DNA of 6,279 bases from contig JAJFJE010000197.1 in NCBI GenBank assembly GCA_021774355.1, forward strand, positions 1-6,279, read 5' to 3'. Of the stretch, positions 1 to 5,363 are shown piece by piece. The notes beneath the pieces were generated by a model. It was not told the origin of the DNA, ran no database searches, and saw only the letters and a list, made by a program, of their open reading frames with translations. Both the position numbers and the translations under genes were made by a program. Each line of letters starts with the position of its first letter. The stretch's first letter is position 1. The DNA comes from Alphaproteobacteria bacterium (GTDB lineage: Bacteria > Pseudomonadota > Alphaproteobacteria > Zavarziniales > Zavarziniaceae).

Positions 1-927
1 GTCGACGATCAGCTGGGCATCGCTGCCCAGGGTGACGGTGCCGTCATTGACGAAGCTGTCATTGCCGGTCAGCGCCAAGGTGGTCTGGGCCGCCAGGCTG
101 ATGGTCCCGCCGCTCTGGTTGTGGAACACGTCGAGGCCGGCGAAGGTCACCTGGTAGGGCGGCTGGAAGAAATAGCGCTTCAGTTCGAACAGGCCCTGAT
201 TGTTGAAGGTTTCCTGGCCGTCCAGGGCGTAGGAGCCGGCCGAGGACAGGGACCAATGGGCGCTCGGCCCGTTATTATAGGTCGATACGGTCCCGGCGGC
301 GGCGGTGAAGCCCGAGGCGGCAGCGTTCATATTGTTGAAGGTCAGGCTGCCGGCGCCGGTATCGGCCGCGGCTGCCGCGCTGACCGAGCCGGTATTGGTG
401 ACCGTGGCACCGCCCGCGGCATTGCATTGCACGGCCACCGCATGGCCCGACGCGCCGGCCCCGATAGTGATGGCGGCACTGCCGCCGGTCGCGGCCGTTA
501 CCGCGGTGGCGCCGGCCGACAGGCCCTTGGTCACGGTGATGGTGATCGCGCTGGCGTCTGCCGCCTGAACGTCGATGCCGCTGCCGCCCGACGAGATCGC
601 GCCATTGGCGGTGACGGCGATCGGGCCGCCGCTGCCCCGCACCGTGATGCCGCCGGCCTTGCCGCCGCTCATCGCGCCATTGTGGTCGACTGTGACCGCA
701 CCGCCCGCCGCCGTGGCCGTGATGCCGCTGCTCGAACTATTGCCGCTGACCGTGGCCGGCCCCGCGGTGGCGGTGGCGGTGATCGCGCCGGTGCTGCCAT
801 TGTCGGTGATCGTGGCGGACAGGCCGGTTGCGGTCAGGCTGCTGCTGCTGCCATGGCCGTTGATCACGGCCGGCCCATCGGGAACATCGACGATAACGGC
901 CCCTGACGCTTTGGCATTCATCGGCAT
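1..927 (-). CDS. Autotransporter-like beta-helix surface protein, N-terminal part (runs off left edge)
   Basis: The reading frame is open without a stop from an ATG at 927-925 to the window edge, giving 309 codons. The start is chosen because AGGAAA lies 7 nt upstream and a good promoter lies just beyond it. The protein begins MPMNAKASGAVIVDVPDGPA and is rich in Gly, Ala, Thr and Ser, with a single Cys (about residue 168). Residues about 45-120 hold degenerate repeats of the kind GIT-A-GGAVTVDHNGAMSGG and GGITV-GPIAVTANGAISSGG. Residues about 235-300 hold F-N-x-G rungs (TFNNQGLFEL, VFHNQSGGTISL, SFVNDGTVTL) spaced about 25 residues apart. Such rungs are typical of right-handed beta-helix passengers of type V autotransporters and large adhesins. 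The C-terminus is outside the window, so a translocator barrel or type I secretion signal cannot be seen. Oddly, no Sec signal peptide is visible: there is no basic n-region or hydrophobic core. The coding strand also leaves the opposite frame open (121-906), which I treat as a composition artefact. The beta-helix class is likely; the exact function is unknown. Confidence 0.72.
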   Translation of the reverse strand, partial: MPMNAKASGAVIVDVPDGPAVINGHGSSSSLTATGLSATITDNGSTGAITATATAGPATVSGNSSSSGITATAAGGAVTVDHNGAMSGGKAGGITVRGSGGPIAVTANGAISSGGSGIDVQAADASAITITVTKGLSAGATAVTAATGGSAAITIGAGASGHAVAVQCNAAGGATVTNTGSVSAAAAADTGAGSLTFNNMNAAASGFTAAAGTVSTYNNGPSAHWSLSSAGSYALDGQETFNNQGLFELKRYFFQPPYQVTFAGLDVFHNQSGGTISLAAQTTLALTGNDSFVNDGTVTLGSDAQLIVD

Positions 928-932
928 GGTCG

Positions 933-938
933 TTTCCT
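933..938 (-). promoter_or_regulatory. Ribosome binding site fixing the start of the beta-helix gene
   Basis: Read on the minus strand this is AGGAAA, with AGGA placed 7 nt before the ATG at 927. It favours ATG 927 over the second in-frame ATG at 921. It also argues against a longer product starting further upstream in another frame, such as one across 982-737, whose composition looks random. Confidence 0.6.
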
Positions 939-948
939 GTCCCGCGAA

Positions 949-965
949 ATATACTAAAAGTATAT
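949..965. promoter_or_regulatory. Perfect 17-bp inverted repeat, likely repressor operator
   Basis: The sequence is ATATACT-AAA-AGTATAT, with perfect 7-bp arms and a 3-bp spacer. It covers the -10 hexamer of the leftward promoter and ends 22 bp before the start codon of the beta-helix gene. A protein bound here would block RNA polymerase. MarR-family dimers commonly bind dyads of about 16-20 bp, and a MarR gene is transcribed divergently from the same region, so MarR is the obvious candidate ligand. That link is inference; another regulator could use the site. AT-rich dyads can occur by chance in promoters, but a 7-bp perfect arm inside a GC-rich genome is unlikely to be accidental. Confidence 0.6.
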
Positions 966-987
966 ATTCGGTAAAAATACACGTCAA
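959..987 (-). promoter_or_regulatory. Sigma70-type promoter for the beta-helix gene
   Basis: On the minus strand there is a -35 TTGACG (987-982, 5 of 6 consensus bases), a spacer of exactly 17 bp, and a -10 TATACT (964-959, 5 of 6). The predicted transcription start near 952 gives a leader of about 25 nt, which still contains the AGGAAA ribosome site. The -10 box lies inside the inverted repeat 949-965, so repression by occlusion is expected. Confidence 0.62.
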
Positions 988-1030
988 GGCTTTATCGCGC
1001 GCCGGCGGGATGCCCGCGCCCGGTGCAGGG

Positions 1031-1060
1031 CTGACAGGACTTACTAGCCTAGCTTATAAT
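1031..1060 (+). promoter_or_regulatory. Sigma70-type promoter for the marR-emrA-emrB operon
   Basis: A perfect -10 TATAAT (1055-1060) is preceded, after 18 bp, by CTGACA (1031-1036, 5 of 6 matches to TTGACA). Transcription would start near 1067, about 24-36 nt ahead of the possible marR start codons. The stretch 1040-1080 is clearly more AT-rich than its surroundings. The consensus -10 suggests a strong promoter that would need repression, which fits autoregulation by the first gene of the operon. Confidence 0.6.
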
Positions 1061-1075
1061 AGTGATGCTCATTAT
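1044..1075. promoter_or_regulatory. Candidate operator dyads in the marR promoter
   Basis: Two symmetric elements overlap the rightward promoter. CTAG-C-CTAG (1044-1052) sits in the spacer between -35 and -10; CTAG is usually rare in bacterial DNA. The 17-bp imperfect dyad ATAgTGA-tgc-TCAtTAT (1059-1075) covers the end of the -10 box and the start site. The second has the same length and the same ATA/TAT ends as the perfect repeat at 949-965, but the interior differs. One protein recognising both is possible but not shown. Confidence is low because these are short or imperfect. Confidence 0.35.
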
Positions 1076-1102
1076 ATTTTGGGCAGGTTCATGAGGGCGA
1101 CG

Positions 1103-1543
1103 ATGACCCCAAGCGATCTGCCAAAGCTGATTTCCGATACTGGCCGGGTGCTGCGCACCGTGGTCGACCAGCGGGCCCGCTGTCTGGGGCTGACCCGGGC
1201 CCAGGGGGTGATCCTGTTTCGCCTGGTGGCGGAAGACGGGCTGCGCCAGGTCGACCTGGCCGGCCATGTCGAGGTCGAGCCGATCACCCTGGCCCGCCTG
1301 GTCGATCGCCTGGAGCAAACCGGCTATGTGACGCGCCGCGTCGACGCGCAGGACCGGCGGGTCAAGCGGGTCTACCTGACCGATGCCGGGCGTCACGCCC
1401 AGGCCGCCTTTCGCGAGGTCCTCAACAGCGTGTTCACCGAAGTCCTGGCGCCGCTCGGCGCCGACCACCAAGCCGCCCTCTACCGGGACCTGGAAGAGAT
1501 CAAAACCCGGCTGGCGGCGCAGCTGGCCAAGCATGTGGAGTAG
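1103..1543 (+). CDS. MarR-family transcriptional repressor
   Basis: This is a 146-residue protein, normal for the family. Residues about 31-43 (LTRAQGVILFRLVAEDG) match the conserved dimer/helix region before the winged helix. Residues about 46-75 form the helix-turn-helix (LRQVDLAGHVEVEPITLARLVDRLEQTGYV). Residues 77-95 form the wing with the hallmark DxRR (RRVDAQDRRVKRVYLTDAG). Helical N- and C-terminal segments would make the dimer interface. The start at 1103 is preferred because GAGGG ends 5 nt upstream. ATG 1091 in the same frame (150 residues) is possible but has only AGG at a 3-nt spacing. The stop is 6 nt before emrA, so the regulator heads the efflux operon as emrR does in E. coli. 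It probably represses its own operon and is relieved by small aromatic or hydrophobic ligands. That behaviour is known of the family, not shown here. Control of the divergent gene at 927 is inferred. Confidence 0.9.
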   Translation: MTPSDLPKLISDTGRVLRTVVDQRARCLGLTRAQGVILFRLVAEDGLRQVDLAGHVEVEPITLARLVDRLEQTGYVTRRVDAQDRRVKRVYLTDAGRHAQAAFREVLNSVFTEVLAPLGADHQAALYRDLEEIKTRLAAQLAKHVE

Positions 1544-1549
1544 TGTGAG

Positions 1550-2623
1550 ATGGATGGCAGCGTGTCCTTGACCTCGCCGGGGCCCGTCGCGGCCCGCCAC
1601 CGGCGCCTGCTGCGCCCGGCGCTCTATCTCGCCGGTCCGCTGGTCGTGGCGGTCATCGCCCTCGGGGCCTATCTCGCGGGCGGGCGTTACGTCACCACCG
1701 AAAACGCCTATGTCGGCGCCGAGTCGGTCGCGGTCACCGCCGAGAGTGCCGGCCGTATTGCCGATGTGGCGGTCCGCGAAGGCGACCATGTCGCCGCGGG
1801 CGACCTGTTGTTCCGGATCGACCCGGAGCCCTACAGGATTGCCGTCGAAAAGGCCCAGGCCCAGCTCGATGCCGCGGCGCTGGCGGTGGCCGTGACCCGC
1901 CAGGAATATGCCGAGACCCTGGCCCAGGTCGAAGCGGCCCGGGCCGACGCCGCCCTGGCCGCCAAGCAGGAGACCCGGGTCGCCACCCTGGCCGCGCGCC
2001 AGTTCGCCTCGCGCGCCGACCGCGACAAGGCCACCGCAGGCCTGAGCGCCGCCCGGGCCAGGCTCGCGGCCCTGGACCAGGCCGCCCAGGCCAAGCTGGC
2101 CGCGCTGGCGGGGGACCCCAAGGTGCAGGTCGAACGGACGCCGCGCTACATGGAAGCCAAGGCGGCCCTGGACGAGGCCCGCCGCCAGCTGGCTCAGACC
2201 ACGGTGCGGGCCCCCATTGCCGGCATGGTGACGCAGACCGCAACCCTGGTTCCCGGCCATTACGTCACCGTCGGGGCGCCGGTCGCCATGGTCGTCTCCA
2301 CCGACAAGCTGTGGGTCGATGCCAATCTGGTCGAGACCGACATGACCCATGTGGTCGCCGGCGAGCCGGCCACAGTGACCATCGACAGCTATCCGGGCGT
2401 CACCTTCGATGCCCGGGTGGTCGCGGTCGCCCCCGGAACCGGGGCCGAATTCGCCGTCATCCCGGCCCAGAACGCCAGCGGCAACTGGGTCAAGGTGGTG
2501 CAGCGCGTCACCGTCCGCCTGGCCCTGGTGACACCGGCCGGCGGCCCCGCACTGCGTGCCGGGCTGAGCGCCCAGGTCGCCATCGATACCGGCGGCGGCC
2601 GCGTCCTGTCGGGCCTGTTCTGA
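1550..2623 (+). CDS. emrA: EmrA-type membrane fusion (periplasmic adaptor) protein
   Basis: This is a 357-residue HlyD/EmrA-family adaptor that would link the inner-membrane antiporter to an outer-membrane channel. A short cytoplasmic tail precedes one transmembrane helix (about residues 24-44). Next come the family motif TTENAYV (49-55) and the first lipoyl half with GRIADVAVREGDHVAAGDLLFRID (68-91). An Ala-rich coiled coil follows (about 95-215), then the second lipoyl half with TTVRAPIAGMVTQ (217-229) and a beta-barrel domain. The segment PAQNASGNWVKVVQRV (305-320) is characteristic of EmrA proteins. It is somewhat shorter than E. coli EmrA (about 390 residues), mostly in the tail. The ATG at 1550 follows the marR stop by 6 nt, with GGAG 9 nt upstream inside the end of marR. 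Translation is therefore probably coupled. The substrate is unknown, and no TolC-type gene lies in the window. Confidence 0.92.
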   Translation: MDGSVSLTSPGPVAARHRRLLRPALYLAGPLVVAVIALGAYLAGGRYVTTENAYVGAESVAVTAESAGRIADVAVREGDHVAAGDLLFRIDPEPYRIAVEKAQAQLDAAALAVAVTRQEYAETLAQVEAARADAALAAKQETRVATLAARQFASRADRDKATAGLSAARARLAALDQAAQAKLAALAGDPKVQVERTPRYMEAKAALDEARRQLAQTTVRAPIAGMVTQTATLVPGHYVTVGAPVAMVVSTDKLWVDANLVETDMTHVVAGEPATVTIDSYPGVTFDARVVAVAPGTGAEFAVIPAQNASGNWVKVVQRVTVRLALVTPAGGPALRAGLSAQVAIDTGGGRVLSGLF

Positions 2624-2630
2624 GGGCGCC

Positions 2631-4145
2631 ATGGCCGATACCCGCAGCCGGCCCTTCCTGATCGCCTGCGTGATGGCGGCCACCATCATGCAGGCCCTGG
2701 ACACCACCGTCGCCAATGTGGCGCTGCCCCATATGCAGGGTGCCCTGGGGGCGTCGCGCGACCAGGTGACCTGGGTGCTGACTTCCTATGTCGTTGCCTC
2801 GGCGATCATGACCGCCCCGGTCGGCTGGCTGGCCGGCCGTTTCGGCCGCAAGCCGGTCATGGTGATCGGGGTCGCCGGCTTCACCCTGGCCTCGGCGCTG
2901 TGCGGCCTCGCCGGCTCGATCGAGCAAATGGTGCTGTTCCGCCTGCTCCAGGGCCTGTTCGGCGCCGTTCTGGTGCCCCTGTCACAGGCGATCATGCTCG
3001 ACCTGTTTCCGCGCAACCAGTCGTCCCGCGCCATTGCCATCTGGTCGGCCGGGGTGATGCTGGGGCCGATCCTGGGGCCGTCGGTGGGCGGCTGGCTGAC
3101 CGAGTATTATTCCTGGCGCTGGGTCTTCCTGATCAACGTGCCGATCGGCCTGGCCACCGCCCTGGGCCTGATGACCTTCCTGTCCGGGCCGCGCTCCGGG
3201 GCCGCGTCGCGCTTCGACTGGCTGGGTTTCCTGATGCTCGCGATCGGCGTCGGGGCCCTGCAGATGATGCTCGACCGGGGCGAGCAGCTCGACTGGTTCC
3301 AATCGGCCGAGATCATCGCCGAAGGGGTGCTGGCGGCGCTCGCCTTCTACCTGTTCGTGGTCCATGCGTTCTTTGCCACGCGCCCGTTCATCACGCCGGC
3401 GCTGTTCCGCGACCGCAACCTGGTCACCGGCCTGGTGTTCAACTTCGCCGTGGGCATGGTGCTGCTGTCGACCATGGCGCTGATGGTCCCCTTCATGCAG
3501 AACCTGATGGATTATCCGGTGGTGCTGGCGGGCGAGGTCATGGCCCCCCGCGGGATCGGCACCATGGCCGCCATGCTGCTGGTCGGCCGGCTGGGCAACC
3601 GGGTCGATTCCCGCATCCTGATCAGCTTCGGCATCGTCCTGATGGCCGTGGCGCTTTACCAGATGTCGCTGTTCACCCCCGATGTCAGCGCCGCCGACCT
3701 GATCCGCACCGGCCTGATCCAGGGCGTCGCGCTGGGCTTCACCTTCGCCCCCGCGACCGCCATCACCTTCGCCACCCTGGACAACAGCCTGCGCAACGAA
3801 GGCGCCGCCATCGCCAACCTGGTGCGCAACATGGGCAGTGCCATCGGCATCTCGCTGACGACCTTCATGCTGACCCGGCTGACCACCATCAACCACGCCG
3901 AGATCGCGGGCCACATGACGCCCTTCAATCAGGCCCTGACCGACCCGGCGGTCGCCCGGATCTGGGACCTGGGCAGCGTCGCCGGCCGCGCCATGCTCGA
4001 CAATGCGGTCACCCGCCAGGCCATGGCGATCGCCTATGCCGATGATTTCCGCCTGCTTGCCGGGGCCATCCTGCTGGTCCTGCCGCTGGTCCTGCTGGTC
4101 CGCCGCCCGGCCGCCGCGACCGGTGCTGCGGTCGCCGCCGAATAA
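2631..4145 (+). CDS. emrB: EmrB-type DHA2 (14-helix) MFS drug/H+ antiporter
   Basis: This is a 504-residue inner-membrane transporter of the DHA2/EmrB-QacA subfamily, which exports hydrophobic drugs in exchange for protons. The order of motifs is clear. TM1 carries LDTTVANVALP (23-33, motif D1 with Asp24). Motif A follows as GWLAGRFGRKP (65-75), with Gly in place of the usual Asp. Motif B in TM4 is RLLQGLFGAVLVPL (104-117). Motif C in TM5 is GVMLGPILGPSVGGW (141-155), the antiporter signature, followed by WRWVFLINVPIG (162-173). The length and the extra helices in the middle fit 14 transmembrane segments. A loop at about 420-460 precedes the last helix (about 475-491). GAGGG overlaps the emrA stop codon and serves the ATG at 2631 after 4 nt, so the two genes are translationally linked. 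Direct partnership with EmrA is certain from context; the substrate is not predictable. Confidence 0.93.
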   Translation: MADTRSRPFLIACVMAATIMQALDTTVANVALPHMQGALGASRDQVTWVLTSYVVASAIMTAPVGWLAGRFGRKPVMVIGVAGFTLASALCGLAGSIEQMVLFRLLQGLFGAVLVPLSQAIMLDLFPRNQSSRAIAIWSAGVMLGPILGPSVGGWLTEYYSWRWVFLINVPIGLATALGLMTFLSGPRSGAASRFDWLGFLMLAIGVGALQMMLDRGEQLDWFQSAEIIAEGVLAALAFYLFVVHAFFATRPFITPALFRDRNLVTGLVFNFAVGMVLLSTMALMVPFMQNLMDYPVVLAGEVMAPRGIGTMAAMLLVGRLGNRVDSRILISFGIVLMAVALYQMSLFTPDVSAADLIRTGLIQGVALGFTFAPATAITFATLDNSLRNEGAAIANLVRNMGSAIGISLTTFMLTRLTTINHAEIAGHMTPFNQALTDPAVARIWDLGSVAGRAMLDNAVTRQAMAIAYADDFRLLAGAILLVLPLVLLVRRPAAATGAAVAAE

Positions 4146-4167
4146 GCCGGCGGGGGTCCCGGGCTTA
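4143..4167. terminator. Possible bidirectional hairpin between convergent genes
   Basis: TAAGCC (4143-4148) pairs with GGCTTA (4162-4167). The stem can extend by GG/CC (4149-4150 with 4159-4160) past one bulged base at 4161. The outer bases of the stem are the two stop codons themselves: TAA of emrB on the plus strand and TAA of the barrel gene on the minus strand. There is no clear T-run on either side, so intrinsic termination would be weak. It may instead protect mRNA 3' ends, or be chance in GC-rich sequence. Confidence 0.35.
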
Positions 4168-5337
4168 CCGTTGCCAGTCGAACGCCCGGACCAGATGCAC
4201 CCCGATGGTGTGGCTGGTCTCGCCGTCTTCCCGGCCATAGGCATAGCCAAGGTCGACGCGGATGTCGCCGACCGGTCCCAGTTCGACCGTGCGGCCGATG
4301 CTGGCGGTCAGGCGATAGTCCAGCGGGCTGCTGTCATGGCGGACATCGTGCAGCGAATAGGCGGTCGAGAGGAACCAGGGCCCCTGGTTCAACTCGGCGC
4401 CCAGGGTGACGGCCGTGGCGTTATCCGCGCCGCCGGCCGCGTGGCTGAAATAGACCGCCTCGGCCACCGTGGTCAGGGACAGTTCGGCCGTCAGGTCGCG
4501 CTTGTCCTGAACGCTGGCCAGCACGGCCTGCTCGTCATGGGCGTCGCCTTCGCCCCGGGCCAGACGGCGATAGGCCAGCTGAAACGACGGCCCGGCAACC
4601 GCGCCGTCTTCATCCAGCGTTTCGTCGCTGTAGCCGACGGTAAAGGATTGCGGGCTGCGGGTGTTGCCGACCCCGCCGTCGCCGCGGCGGTGTCGGCCGC
4701 GCGCGGTGAAGGCGGACCGGCTGAACATGGTGGTGTCGTCGGTGAAGGCCGCCAGATGGAGTTGCCGACGGACCGTGGTGATCCCCAGATCGTCGCCCGG
4801 CCCGTCGGCCAGGGTGATGGTGCCGCGCAGGCCGAGATCTTCCAGGTGATCATAGGCTTCGGCGAAATCCGTGCCATAGACCCCGGGCGCCACATCCGAG
4901 GCCCAGCCGAAGGTCGGGTCGAACTTGCCCAGAGCCAGCGCCACCGGTCCGAAAACACCTTCGGCATAAAGCTCCTCGGCATAGAGGCCGTGGTCCTTGA
5001 GGAACCGGTGCTCGGCGTCCGCCGGCTCCGTCACCGGTTCCAGCACCAGGTGGCCGAACAGGTGGATATGGGGCGACAGGTTGACAGTGATTTCGGGCTC
5101 GATGGTGACATAGCCATCGCGGGTCTTGAGGGCGGCGTCGCTGGCCTTGATGACATCGTCGTATTGAAACGCGACGCTGCCCTCGATCGCCAGGGTGGGC
5201 ACGGTCTCGGGCGCCGCCACGTCCGCCGCCGCGGCCATGCCGCCGGCCCGGGCGGCCAGGCAGGTCAGGCAGGTCAGGCAGGCCAGGCCGGTCAGGCCGG
5301 GGAAGCTCCAGCACAGCCCGGTCGTCCATCGCATCAT
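4165..5337 (-). CDS. Outer-membrane beta-barrel, porin-like protein
   Basis: The protein has 390 residues. Residues about 1-38 look like a Sec signal peptide with a hydrophobic core and a cleavage area at MAAAAD. No canonical lipobox is present despite the cysteines in the core. The mature part has alternating strand patterns from residue 49 (TLAIEGSVAFQYDD), then a long acidic/aromatic stretch: YVTIEPEITVNLSPHIHLFG, HLVLEPVTE, RFLKDHGLYAEELYAEG, ALGKFDPTFGWASDVAPGVYGTDFAEAYDHLEDLGLRG. I recognise this pattern from alphaproteobacterial porin-like proteins that usually stay annotated as hypothetical; a distant tie to LbtU-type siderophore porins is possible but uncertain. The final strand TIGVHLVRAFDW resembles an assembly beta-signal, though two residues follow the Trp. 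The start at 5337 has GAGGA 5 nt upstream; ATG 5334 directly follows. It lies 26 nt after the SecF-like gene, so both are probably in one transcript. The cargo is unknown. Confidence 0.75.
   Translation of the reverse strand: MMRWTTGLCWSFPGLTGLACLTCLTCLAARAGGMAAAADVAAPETVPTLAIEGSVAFQYDDVIKASDAALKTRDGYVTIEPEITVNLSPHIHLFGHLVLEPVTEPADAEHRFLKDHGLYAEELYAEGVFGPVALALGKFDPTFGWASDVAPGVYGTDFAEAYDHLEDLGLRGTITLADGPGDDLGITTVRRQLHLAAFTDDTTMFSRSAFTARGRHRRGDGGVGNTRSPQSFTVGYSDETLDEDGAVAGPSFQLAYRRLARGEGDAHDEQAVLASVQDKRDLTAELSLTTVAEAVYFSHAAGGADNATAVTLGAELNQGPWFLSTAYSLHDVRHDSSPLDYRLTASIGRTVELGPVGDIRVDLGYAYGREDGETSHTIGVHLVRAFDWQR
5257..5301 (-). repeat. Five-copy 9-bp tandem repeat encoding the signal-peptide core
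   Basis: On the plus strand the units are CAGGCAGGT, CAGGCAGGT, CAGGCAGGC, CAGGCCGGT and CAGGCCGGG, which are in register and head to tail. On the coding strand they read PGL-TGL-ACL-TCL-TCL, residues 13-27 of the barrel protein, forming the hydrophobic core of its signal peptide. The unit is three codons, so slippage would lengthen or shorten the core by three residues without a frameshift. The two identical units at 5257-5274 suggest recent duplication. Three cysteines arise from the repeat, which is uncommon in a signal peptide that is not of lipoprotein type. Confidence 0.85.
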
Positions 5338-5363
5338 GATCGTCCTCGGCCTCGTCTCATCCC

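Noticed and set aside
121..906. Long open frame on the plus strand opposite the beta-helix gene (Arg/Gly/Ala-rich, 261 codons)
   Set aside because: It is the exact mirror of the coding frame (codon positions aligned on opposite strands). The sense GCC/GGC/ACC-type codons read as Ala/Gly/Arg codons without stops. Its translation is low-complexity with no domain, and it has no ribosome site.
1005..1017. Small hairpin GCGGG-ATG-CCCGC upstream of the marR -35
   Set aside because: Five-base GC arms are expected by chance in this composition, and it has no clear relation to either promoter.
575..1090. In-frame N-terminal extension of the marR frame by about 172 codons
   Set aside because: The frame is open only because it runs antisense through the beta-helix gene and then the promoter region. 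The extension has no homology-like pattern, and the promoter and ribosome sites place the start at 1091 or 1103.
1049..2716. Large minus-strand open frame opposite marR and emrA
   Set aside because: It is a Gly/Asp/Gln/Arg-rich shadow typical of GC-rich DNA. The plus strand encodes proteins with clear motifs throughout.
5257..5301. Tandem repeats considered as a CRISPR or minisatellite outside genes
   Set aside because: There are no spacers, the unit is 9 bp, and it sits fully in frame inside the barrel gene's signal-peptide codons.
5275..5301. Possible lipoprotein signal in the barrel protein because of Cys in the leader
   Set aside because: Residues before each Cys (GLA-C, CLT-C) do not fit the [LVI][ASTVI][GAS]C lipobox, and a further Ala-rich cleavage area follows.
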